From Gemmatimonadota bacterium (GTDB lineage: Bacteria; Gemmatimonadota; Gemmatimonadetes; Palauibacterales; KS3-K002), in contig CP070812.1 in NCBI GenBank assembly GCA_020344015.1, positions 3,860,514-3,917,127 on the forward strand: a DNA stretch of 56,614 nt, in the 5' to 3' direction. Positions 34,133 to 41,669 of this stretch are shown here, in pieces. How positions within the stretch are numbered: position 1 is the first letter of the stretch; every line of letters starts with the position of its first letter. The notes below the pieces were generated by a model. That model saw nothing but the letters and a program-made list of their open reading frames with translations, did not search any database and was not told the origin of the DNA. Both the position numbers and the translations under genes were made by a program.

Positions 34133-35608
34133 ATGATTCGCAAGATTCTCCCGGCTGTGGTTCTCTTCCTCTGTTCATCTCAGGCCGCATACGCACAGCG
34201 GCCCGGCGAAATCAGCTATCACGATGAGTCGGTGATGCCCACAGGGGTCATCGGCGAAAGGATAAGCTCGGTTATCAGCACCTTGAACGCCGGTGATCCG
34301 GAGGCTGTACGCCGTTTCATAGAGGAGGAGTGCAGCGAGCAGTTCGCGAACTTCGCGCCGATGGAGGAGCACATCAGCGTGTTCCTTAGCGTGCGGCGCC
34401 GGACGGGCGGGGTAGACTTTCACAGCATTCGCTCCTACGTGCCGGAGCGAACCGGTGAGACGGTCGTTATCCTCAAAGACCGTAACTTCGGCGCCTGGCG
34501 GGCGTTCACATTACAGCTCGACGACGCCGGACGCGTGGACGGGCTCGGCTTCAACGACGCCCGTACTCCGTCGAACGTCGAGGAGCCGCCGCTCGGCGAG
34601 GCGCAGCTCGTCGAGATAATCGAGGAAACCGTCGATCGGGTCTGTGCCAACGATGCGTTCTCCGGCACGGTTCTGCTTGCCAAGGACGATGAAGTCCTCT
34701 TCTCGCACGCCTGCGGCGAGGCCAGCAAGCGCTTCCATGTGCCGAACAACATCGACACGAGGTTCAACCTCGGGTCGATGAACAAGATGTTCACGGCGAC
34801 GGCGATTGCGCAGCTGGTCGAGCGCGGTGAGGTGTCGTACGACGAGACCATCGACAACTACGTCGACGAATCGTGGCTACCGGCCGAGATTACCAGCAAG
34901 ATCACCATTCACCATCTGCTATCCCACACCTCGGGACTCGGCAGCTACTTCAGCGAGAAGTTCTTCAACGAGTCACGCCGCCTGTACCGAGAGATCGATG
35001 ACTTCAAGCCCCTGGTGCAGGAGGAGGAACTTGCGTTCGAGCCTGGTGAACGGTTCCGCTACAGCAATACGGGGATGCTGCTCCTTGGCGCGGTGATCGA
35101 GAGCGCCACCGGCGTCGGCTACTTCGATTACATCCGTCAACACATCTACGGACCCGCCGGCATGGAGAGCTCGGACAGTTACGAGATGGACTATCCCGTC
35201 GAGAACGTCGCCATCGGTTACGACCCGCAGCCGCGACACGAGCCTGCCTGGATGAACAACCTGTTCCTACACTCCATCAAGGGTGGCCCGGCGGGCGGCG
35301 GGTTCTCGACCGTCGGCGACCTACACCGCTTCGCCCGGGCGTTGGTCGCGGGGGTGCTCGTCTCGCAGGGCTCGTTGGAGGTCATGTGGACCGCCAAGTC
35401 GGATGCGGGCTACGGCTATGGGTTTGTCACCCAGGTGGGGCCGAAGGGCCGGGTCGTCGGACACGGTGGTGGCTTCACCGGAATCAACGGCGATCTTGCG
35501 ATCTTCGTCGACGCCGGATACGTCGTCGCCGTCCTCTCCAACTACAGCAATGGGGCCAGCCCGCTATCCGGGAGGATTCAGAACCTCATCGGACGGGTGC
35601 AGCCGTGA
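34133..35608 (+). CDS. Exported serine hydrolase (class C beta-lactamase family) with N-terminal extra domain
   Basis: Counting from ATG 34133 (491 aa; GGAGGA 5 nt upstream), the signal peptide ends at QAAYA-QR. Residues 30-150 form an NTF2/DUF3887-like alpha-beta domain (VISTLNAGDPEAVRRFIEE). The hydrolase core has SMNK (Ser215/Lys218), YSN (310-312) and HGGGFTG. It is the third member of this family within 32 kb. Substrate unknown. The gene lies between the Tat DUF362 lipoprotein and a DUF418 membrane protein on the same strand with gaps of 36 and 24 bp, so they probably form an operon. Confidence 0.88.
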   Translation: MIRKILPAVVLFLCSSQAAYAQRPGEISYHDESVMPTGVIGERISSVISTLNAGDPEAVRRFIEEECSEQFANFAPMEEHISVFLSVRRRTGGVDFHSIRSYVPERTGETVVILKDRNFGAWRAFTLQLDDAGRVDGLGFNDARTPSNVEEPPLGEAQLVEIIEETVDRVCANDAFSGTVLLAKDDEVLFSHACGEASKRFHVPNNIDTRFNLGSMNKMFTATAIAQLVERGEVSYDETIDNYVDESWLPAEITSKITIHHLLSHTSGLGSYFSEKFFNESRRLYREIDDFKPLVQEEELAFEPGERFRYSNTGMLLLGAVIESATGVGYFDYIRQHIYGPAGMESSDSYEMDYPVENVAIGYDPQPRHEPAWMNNLFLHSIKGGPAGGGFSTVGDLHRFARALVAGVLVSQGSLEVMWTAKSDAGYGYGFVTQVGPKGRVVGHGGGFTGINGDLAIFVDAGYVVAVLSNYSNGASPLSGRIQNLIGRVQP

Positions 35609-35632
35609 GGGTAAGCTAGCGAGCGACGTCGG

Positions 35633-37036
35633 ATGTCTGAGGGTGCAGCCGGTGTAAGCGACTCATATCGTGAAGTGGCCCTGCCGGGCCGCTGGGGGCC
35701 TGTGTCCGGGGCGGAGCGGATCGTCACACTGGACGTGCTGCGCGGCGTCGCGATCTGCGGTATGCTCCTGGCCAACATCATCATCTTCGCACTCCCGGCC
35801 GATTCCAGGAACGTGATGGTCGAAGGAGCCGCCGCAGCCGATCAAGCGGTGGCCCTGTTTCTTGGGCTGCTGGTCGAGGGCAAGTTCTACACGCTCTTCT
35901 CCATCCTGTTTGGGATGGGTCTGGCGCTGCAAAGCCTGCGCGCCGAGGAAAGTCGCATAGCGTTTACCGGCCTCTATGTCCGCCGGTTGATCGTGCTGCT
36001 GGTCATCGGTCTTGTCCACGGTCTGCTCCTTTCCGCCGTTGACATCCTGGCCTTTTACGCTCTGATCGCTTTCATCGCTCTCCCTTTTCGGAAACTCGAG
36101 GCGCGGCCCCTTCTCGTGACCGCCGTCGCGCTGTATCTCGGCAATGTTATCGCGCTCGGAGTGTACGCCCAACGCGCGCCCGGCGGTGCGCTGCCGGGCG
36201 AACCGAACTGGCAGCAGCTGGTTGACGAACGTAGTGGACCGTCGGGGCAGGTTGAGGAGGACTTTCGTGCCGGGAGCTCGAGCGGGTCGGAGATGGTGAC
36301 GGGGGTGACGCTCATACCTCTGGTCACGAAGATCCTCCGGGTATCCGAGCTCGAGCTTTATGAGTTCATGGCGGACGAGGAGCGCATCTTCCGGGAGGGC
36401 ACTTGGGCAGAGCAGGTCCGGCATCGGGCCGTGAGCTATCTGGTTGTGGCGATGTCCCTCAGGCTCGTGTTCCTGACCTGGCGTGTGCTCGCCCTGTTCA
36501 TCCTCGGTATGTACTTCGTCAAGCGCTCGCTCTTCCTCGAGCGCGATCGAAATCTCGGGCACTACAAAACGATCGTCTTCTCGGGTCTGGTACTTGGACT
36601 GCTGCTCGAGCTGACGGGGGGAGCGGCGCAGCAGTTGAGCGGCGAGTACGTGGTGGCGATCTGGGTCTTCTTGATAGGCATCAACCTCGGGATTCCGGCG
36701 CTGAGCCTAAGCTATGCCGGCGCGGTGGCGCTGGCCTGCGCGAGAAACGCCGGGTCGAGCGTCGTCCGCTCGCTTGCCGCGTTGGGACGCGCGGCGCTCA
36801 CCAACTATGTGGGCCAGTCCGTCATCTGCGGTCTCATCTTCTACTCGTACGGACTGGGCCTGTTCGGTCGGTTGAGCGGTACCGAGGCGTTGCTGCTCGC
36901 CGTCCCGAATCTGGCCGGCCAGCTCGTTCTCAGCGTAGTCTGGCTCCGGTTCTTCCGGTTCGGCCCGTTGGAGTGGGCCTGGCGGTCTCTGAGTTATTGG
37001 CAGGTTCAGCCAATGCGCCGGCGGGAGGCTTGGTGA
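35633..37036 (+). CDS. DUF418 (YeiB-like) multi-pass membrane protein
   Basis: The 467-residue protein opens with the family signature RIVTLDVLRGVAICGMLLANI (about 29-49). It has 9-10 membrane spans and ends with the DUF418 domain (about 310-455; LGRAALTNYVGQSVICGLIFY). A hydrophilic loop (about 180-235) separates the two halves. The fold resembles acyltransferase/heparan N-acetyltransferase-type membrane proteins and a transport or acyl-transfer role has been suggested, but none is established. It is probably the last gene of a unit starting at 32903. Confidence 0.85.
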   Translation: MSEGAAGVSDSYREVALPGRWGPVSGAERIVTLDVLRGVAICGMLLANIIIFALPADSRNVMVEGAAAADQAVALFLGLLVEGKFYTLFSILFGMGLALQSLRAEESRIAFTGLYVRRLIVLLVIGLVHGLLLSAVDILAFYALIAFIALPFRKLEARPLLVTAVALYLGNVIALGVYAQRAPGGALPGEPNWQQLVDERSGPSGQVEEDFRAGSSSGSEMVTGVTLIPLVTKILRVSELELYEFMADEERIFREGTWAEQVRHRAVSYLVVAMSLRLVFLTWRVLALFILGMYFVKRSLFLERDRNLGHYKTIVFSGLVLGLLLELTGGAAQQLSGEYVVAIWVFLIGINLGIPALSLSYAGAVALACARNAGSSVVRSLAALGRAALTNYVGQSVICGLIFYSYGLGLFGRLSGTEALLLAVPNLAGQLVLSVVWLRFFRFGPLEWAWRSLSYWQVQPMRRREAW

Positions 37037-37191
37037 ATCGGCGTTCGGCTCGACATCGTAAGGTGGCTTAGAGGCTTACGATACTGGCTCGAGGTGGACA
37101 ACCGTATGGCTGCCGGGCCCGTCCAAATGATGGGAGAGGGTAGTCCGACAGCCTAACCGGTTTGATAGCTAGCGTTAACTGGAGGGCGCCC

Positions 37192-39603
37192 GTGAAGGCG
37201 ATCTGGGTCTGGGCGCGAGGAAGGTCCAGGTTCGAAGCTCTAGCCGCATCGGCCGTAGCGCTGGTAGTCATCGCTGCGGGGCTCGTAGCGCTGGAGGCCG
37301 TTACGGTGGCCCGCCTCGAGGATTCGACCGTGCAGGCCCCCACGAGGATATACGCCCGCCCCCTGGTACTTCACTTGGGCATGCAAGCGAGCCGCTCGCT
37401 GGTCGAGGACGAGCTCGAGTGGTTGGGCTACACGCGTGCCGCCGGCCGCGATGTCGGGATCGGCGAGTACCGCTTCGAGTCACGGGTCTGGACTATCGGT
37501 CGCCGGCCGTTCCGCCACCACGAGAGGATCAGCCAAGGCGGCACCGCCAGAGTCCGCTTCGACTACAGAGGTCGCATAGCGAGAATCGAGGATGGGGGCG
37601 GTGAACGGCTGACCCATATCACGCTCGAGCCGGAGCTGATCGGCAGCTTCCAGGGCACGTCGTCCAAGGATCGCGTGCCGGTCCGGCTGTCGGACGTGCC
37701 GGACCACCTGGTGGACGCGGTTCTCACCATCGAGGACCAGCGGTTCTTCGAGCACGACGGGCTCGATCTGCGACGGATCGTTGCCGCGTCGCTCGCTAAC
37801 CTTCGCGCCGGACAGGTCAGGCAGGGCGCCAGCACGCTCACCCAGCAGCTCGCCAAGAACCTGTTCCTGAATCCGCGGCGCACAATAATCCGCAAGGTGC
37901 GTGAGGCGGCCATAGCGGCCGTTCTCGAGCGACGCTACAGCAAGGAACAGATCCTCGAAGCGTACCTGAACGAGGTCTACCTCGGGCAGGACGGTGGGCT
38001 CGCGATCCACGGTGTGGGTCGCGCGGCACAGTATTACTTCGGTAAGGATGTGAGCGCGCTCGACCTCGGCGAAGCCGCGACCCTCGCCGGCCTGATACGC
38101 GGTCCGGGCCTCTACAGTCCATTCCGGCGACTCGAAGCGGCGAGGATGCGTCGCGACTTCGTGTTGCGACGGATGGAAGGGGTAGGAGCCGTCGATCAGA
38201 AGACTTACGAAGAAGCGGTAAACTCGCCACTCATCGTAAGGGTGGAGGCCCGCCCGGCACGCAGCGCTCGCTACTTCATCGACTACGTGAGAGAGCAGTT
38301 GAGGTCCAACGGTCAGGACGGCCTCGCCGGCGAGGGCCTGGCGGTGTTCACTACGCTGGACACGCGGCTTCAGCGTGCCGCCGAGCGGGCGCTGGGCCAG
38401 GGCCTACTCCAGCTCGAGTCACAGTACCCGAACCTGACGCGCGATGATTCGCCGATACAGGCGGCCCTGGTCGCTCTCGAACCGCAGACCGGGGACATCC
38501 TAGCGATGGTGGGAGGTCGCGATTACGGTGCCTCGCAGTTCAATCGCGCGGTCCATGCGCGCCGGCAGCCGGGCAGCGCCTTCAAGCCGGTCGTGACGCT
38601 CGCCGCGCTATCGCGCCGGGATGAAGGCGCGGATGATGAGGAGCAGTTGACCCTTGCCACCGTTCTACACGACGAACGGTTCGTGGTGCAGACGCGGCAG
38701 GGACCCTGGGAGCCGGTGAACTACGACCGTCGTTTCCGCGGGCCGATCACGTTGCGCGAGGCGCTGGAGAAATCGCTCAACGTGCCGTTCGCCAGGCTCG
38801 GGATGAAGGTAGGGCCGGAGCGAATCGTCGAGACCGCTCGGAGCTTGGGGATCGAAGGCCGGCTCATCGCCGTGCCCAGCATAGCCCTCGGCTCGAACGA
38901 GGTTACCCCCTTGGAGCTGACGCGGGCCTACGGGGTGCTGGCGGCGGGCGGATACCGCGCGGACACGCGCGCGGTGTTCGGCGTCCTCGATCGTGAGGGC
39001 GAACTGATCGCCCGCAACGACAGGACTGGCGAGCAGGTCTACGAGCTGGCCGAGACATATCTCGTTACTTCGGCGCTGCGCGGAGCTGTCGAGCGCGGCA
39101 CCGGTCGTGGCCTGCGCTCGCTCGGTTACCGCGGCGAGGTGGCAGCGAAGTCGGGTACGACGAACGACTTCCGCGACGGCTGGTTCATCGGGTACACACC
39201 GTCGCTGACGGTCGGCGTCTGGGTCGGATTCGATGATGGGCGGAGCATCGGCTTGCCTGGGGCGAGGGCCGCGCTGCCGATCTTCACGGGCTTTCTTGTC
39301 GAAGCCGTCGGCGCCTACGGCGACAGAGGCCCGTACGGTGGGGGCCGATTCAGTATTCCGCCGGGAATAGAGGTAGTGGAGGTGGATCCGCGCACCGGGT
39401 TGCGCGCCGGCCTCGGCTGCCGCGGCGAACGCGAGCTCTTCCTGCGGGGCACGGCGCCGCGCCGCAGCTGCTCGCCTTATGCGGTCGTGCGTTGGCTGCG
39501 TGATGGCGAGGAGTGGGTCAGCGAGCAGACCCATCGCCTGCGTCTCGAGCTGCAGCGACTGCTGGAGCGGGATTCGCGTCGCCGGCGCGGGGGAGGCCGC
39601 TAG
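37192..39603 (+). CDS. mrcB: Class A penicillin-binding protein (PBP1B-like transglycosylase/transpeptidase)
   Basis: The 803-residue bifunctional enzyme polymerises and cross-links peptidoglycan. It has a cytoplasmic N-terminus, a membrane anchor (about 17-38) and a UB2H-like domain (about 60-140). The GT51 domain has catalytic Glu181 in EDQRFFEHDG and the STLTQQLAKNLFL motif. The transpeptidase has SAFK (Ser462/Lys465), SLN (528-530) and KSGT (653-656). GTG 37192 is chosen because GGAGGG lies 5 nt upstream; TTG 37162 is in frame but lacks a ribosome site. It stands alone, ending in a strong terminator. The gene symbol is by architecture. Confidence 0.92.
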   Translation: MKAIWVWARGRSRFEALAASAVALVVIAAGLVALEAVTVARLEDSTVQAPTRIYARPLVLHLGMQASRSLVEDELEWLGYTRAAGRDVGIGEYRFESRVWTIGRRPFRHHERISQGGTARVRFDYRGRIARIEDGGGERLTHITLEPELIGSFQGTSSKDRVPVRLSDVPDHLVDAVLTIEDQRFFEHDGLDLRRIVAASLANLRAGQVRQGASTLTQQLAKNLFLNPRRTIIRKVREAAIAAVLERRYSKEQILEAYLNEVYLGQDGGLAIHGVGRAAQYYFGKDVSALDLGEAATLAGLIRGPGLYSPFRRLEAARMRRDFVLRRMEGVGAVDQKTYEEAVNSPLIVRVEARPARSARYFIDYVREQLRSNGQDGLAGEGLAVFTTLDTRLQRAAERALGQGLLQLESQYPNLTRDDSPIQAALVALEPQTGDILAMVGGRDYGASQFNRAVHARRQPGSAFKPVVTLAALSRRDEGADDEEQLTLATVLHDERFVVQTRQGPWEPVNYDRRFRGPITLREALEKSLNVPFARLGMKVGPERIVETARSLGIEGRLIAVPSIALGSNEVTPLELTRAYGVLAAGGYRADTRAVFGVLDREGELIARNDRTGEQVYELAETYLVTSALRGAVERGTGRGLRSLGYRGEVAAKSGTTNDFRDGWFIGYTPSLTVGVWVGFDDGRSIGLPGARAALPIFTGFLVEAVGAYGDRGPYGGGRFSIPPGIEVVEVDPRTGLRAGLGCRGERELFLRGTAPRRSCSPYAVVRWLRDGEEWVSEQTHRLRLELQRLLERDSRRRRGGGR

Positions 39604-39615
39604 CCTTTATAGTGA

Positions 39616-39637
39616 GCGCCGTCACCACGGCGCTTTT
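39616..39637 (+). terminator. Rho-independent terminator after the class A PBP gene
   Basis: GCGCCGT and ACGGCGC form a perfect 7-bp stem with a CACC loop, directly followed by TTTT, 12 bp after the stop codon. Confidence 0.85.
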
Positions 39638-39683
39638 CCCTGTCGGTCTTCTCAGAGCATGGCAATCACAGATTCGGGTCCGT

Positions 39684-39712
39684 TTGACGCGTCTCGCTGA
39701 TGAGCGTAGCGT
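39684..39712 (+). promoter_or_regulatory. Possible sigma-70 promoter of the CMD gene
   Basis: TTGACG and TAGCGT are separated by 17 bp, about 40 bp before the CMD start codon and after the PBP terminator. The -10 element is only a partial match. Confidence 0.4.
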
Positions 39713-39751
39713 GAAGGACCCGATTCGTACTCTACAACCGAGGGCCGGGAC

Positions 39752-40192
39752 ATGTCGCTGACGCCGAAGGAGAAAGAGCTCATATCTGTGGGCGCATCGT
39801 TGGCCTCTGGGTGCAAGCTCTGCGCCAACTACCACTTCAAGAAAGTGCGAAAGGCCGGCGCCACAGATGAAGAGATCGAGCGGGCTATGGCCGACGCCAT
39901 AGCTGTGCGCGATAGCGCCCAGAAAATAATGGAATGGCACGGACTGAAGCTTCTGAGGCGCAAGCTGCTCGGTCAGGAAAGTGAGCCCTCTGTTGGTGAT
40001 GGTGGCACGACACGTATGACGGAGTTGGTGTCCATTGCGGCCGCTTTCGCGGTCAACTGCACCTCGAGCTTGGAGAAGCATATCGAGGCGGCTCGCAGGC
40101 TGGGCGTCGCTGATGATGACATACAGTCGGTGGTGGACATAGGAAGGTTCATCAAAGGAAAGGCAGACTCCTACTGCTGCAAGCTCATCTAG
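39752..40192 (+). CDS. Tandem carboxymuconolactone-decarboxylase-like (AhpD-type) protein
   Basis: The 146 residues contain two CMD-like halves. The first has the redox motif CKLC (Cys21/Cys24) followed by H28, as in AhpD-type peroxidase/reductase proteins. The second repeats the helical pattern but carries CTSS (Cys103) with His110, so only one half keeps a CxxC. The short linker between them (72-88) is Gly/Ser-rich. It is cytoplasmic and probably thiol-redox active. It is followed after 25 bp by a Cys-rich membrane protein, suggesting a joint redox function. Confidence 0.78.
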   Translation: MSLTPKEKELISVGASLASGCKLCANYHFKKVRKAGATDEEIERAMADAIAVRDSAQKIMEWHGLKLLRRKLLGQESEPSVGDGGTTRMTELVSIAAAFAVNCTSSLEKHIEAARRLGVADDDIQSVVDIGRFIKGKADSYCCKLI

Positions 40193-40217
40193 CTACCCCA
40201 TCAGGAGGTATCTGACG

Positions 40218-40739
40218 ATGATTTCCCCCGAAAGGTGCATTTCGGTCAAGCCTGACTTTGGACGGTTTGTTTACTACAAGCTCCTAACGGCGATCCCTGT
40301 GTCTGTCGCCTTGATCGCCATCATTCGGTACTCGGAAGCAGTCTACTGGCCATTCATATACGTCGGACTTTGCCTGCTGCACGCCGGGATCATGTACAGC
40401 ATCAAGTGCCCGCATTGCGCCTACTACAAAATGGGTGGAAAGATCCACCACTGTTTCATGATCTGGGGCGCCCCCAAGATATGGAAGCCCAGGTCGACTC
40501 CGGAGAGCCGGATCGTCGGGATCTACGCTCCTATCGGGATGCTGGTCCTAACGCTCTTTCCCGTGTACTGGCTGCTGTCGCAATGGGAGCTACTGCTCGT
40601 CTACGTCCTCTCCATCGTGGTCCTCGTCATCTCGATCGGAGCGCATGATTGTCCTCGGTGCCTCAACTTCGAGTGTGGGCACAACAAGGTGCCCGACGAA
40701 GTGAAGAGGGCATACCTGGAATCGATCGTAACGGACTGA
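40218..40739 (+). CDS. Cys-rich four-helix membrane protein of unknown function
   Basis: The 173 residues form four membrane spans (about 20-36, 42-60, 100-120, 124-142). Between spans 2 and 3 there is CPHC (64-67) and HHC (77-79); after span 4 there is CPRC (145-148) and FECGHN (Cys153). The two Cys clusters are on the same side of the membrane and could bind one metal or Fe-S centre. I recall uncharacterised prokaryotic membrane proteins with this C..C....C pattern but cannot name a function. AGGAGG 9 nt upstream supports the start. It is likely co-transcribed with the CMD gene. Confidence 0.65.
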   Translation: MISPERCISVKPDFGRFVYYKLLTAIPVSVALIAIIRYSEAVYWPFIYVGLCLLHAGIMYSIKCPHCAYYKMGGKIHHCFMIWGAPKIWKPRSTPESRIVGIYAPIGMLVLTLFPVYWLLSQWELLLVYVLSIVVLVISIGAHDCPRCLNFECGHNKVPDEVKRAYLESIVTD

Positions 40740-40990
40740 CTCTCTACCCTGGGAGCGTGGCGGTGATGCGTGTCTCGCTGGACACCTGACCCTCCCCAGC
40801 CCGTGTCCGGCAGGACACGAAACGGCGCTCTGAGGCGAAGGACCAGTTAGCCTCAAACCGCGCAACTCAATATCCCACAACAGTATGGCATGGCCGTGCG
40901 GCGCCCGGGTCGGTCTGGCCCCCGGCCTGCCTCTCTGATTCCGTGAAGCCTCCGCGACGGGCGGGGCGCGGAACCAGGAGGCTTGGCGTG

Positions 40991-41077
40991 ATGGCGCTTA
41001 AAGTCCGAACCGAGGTGGTGCAGACAGCGGTGGCCGTCGCCCTCTGGGTGCTGCTGACCCTCCTCCTGGCCTGCTAG
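40991..41077 (+). CDS. Possible 28-residue single-span membrane peptide
   Basis: ATG is preceded by AGGAGG with a 9-nt gap. It encodes a short basic head (MALKVRTEVVQ), one hydrophobic helix (TAVAVALWVLLTLLLAC) and then a stop directly after the Cys. It could be a membrane microprotein, a regulatory leader peptide or the truncated signal of a lost lipoprotein. There is no homology support, so confidence is low. Confidence 0.3.
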   Translation: MALKVRTEVVQTAVAVALWVLLTLLLAC

Positions 41078-41196
41078 GCCGCGAGCCACTCTCGACACCT
41101 TCCGCCTGAAACACTCGTAGGGCTCATAGGGGATGACCCCGTCCCCGAGCGGTAGCCCCATCCAGCCCCTCTGCCAGGGCTTCTGACCGAGAACGC

Positions 41197-41225
41197 TTGA
41201 CAGTGCCGCGGAGGGGGCTTAGTAT
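41197..41225 (+). promoter_or_regulatory. Near-consensus sigma-70 promoter of the blaI operon
   Basis: TTGACA (41197-41202) and TAGTAT (41220-41225) are separated by exactly 17 bp. The predicted transcription start, about 41232, coincides with the edge of the ATGAAAA-N4-TTTTCAT dyad, giving a classical repressible architecture. Confidence 0.8.
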
Positions 41226-41232
41226 GGGGCAT

Positions 41233-41250
41233 ATGAAAAGATTTTTTCAT
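41233..41250. promoter_or_regulatory. Candidate BlaI operator at the operon +1
   Basis: ATGAAAAGATTTTTTCAT is an 18-bp dyad with 7-bp perfect arms and a 4-bp centre. It begins 7 bp after the -10 box of the blaI promoter. BlaI-family repressors bind such dyads as dimers and usually repress their own operon. A second copy occurs at 43551. Confidence 0.65.
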
Positions 41251-41273
41251 CAAACCGCAGCCGGGGGACCGCC

Positions 41274-41669
41274 TTGACGAAAGCCGAGCAGGCCAAGCTG
41301 AGCCGCAGGGAACGGGAGATCATGGAGATCCTCTACCGACTGGGGGAGGCGAGCGCGGCCGACGTCGTCGGTCGCATGGATCCCGATCCCGGCTACGACT
41401 CGGTTCGGGTGACGCTGGGGATTCTGGAGAAGAAAGGCCACGTGAAGCACCGTCAGGAAGGGCGTCGCTACGTATACACGCCGACGGTTCCGCACGAGAC
41501 GGCCTCGCGGTCGGCGATTCGTAACGTGTTGCTGACGTTCTTCCGCGGGTCGCCATCGCGGGCGATCCTGGCGCTGCTCGGCATGTCGAGGCTGTCGCGG
41601 GAGGAGCTGGACGTGATCGCCAAATGGATCGAAGAAGAGAGAAAGTCCCATGAGTCAGATGCTGGCTAA
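41274..41669 (+). CDS. BlaI/MecI/CopY-family transcriptional repressor
   Basis: The 131-residue protein has the winged-helix pattern of the family: LSRREREIMEILYRLGEASAADV (recognition region about 10-35), YDSVRVTLGILEKKGHVKHRQEGRRYVYTP (wing), then a C-terminal dimerisation helix bundle. Such repressors are released when their M56 sensor partner is activated and the repressor is cleaved. The start codon is TTG with GGGGGA upstream. The M56 gene overlaps its 3' end by 20 bp, which implies tight co-translation. Two dyads (41233 and 43551) are candidate operators. Confidence 0.93.
   Translation: MTKAEQAKLSRREREIMEILYRLGEASAADVVGRMDPDPGYDSVRVTLGILEKKGHVKHRQEGRRYVYTPTVPHETASRSAIRNVLLTFFRGSPSRAILALLGMSRLSREELDVIAKWIEEERKSHESDAG

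Larger units (their letters stand above)
40740..41273. other. 534-bp region with hairpins, a mini-ORF and the blaI promoter
   Basis: It contains two tandem GTGTC/GACAC hairpins (40770-40785 and 40802-40819, the latter CGTGTCC-GGCA-GGACACG, a perfect 7-bp stem), a possible 28-codon gene at 40991, and the BlaI-controlled promoter at 41197-41250. No tRNA or riboswitch was recognised. Confidence 0.6.
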
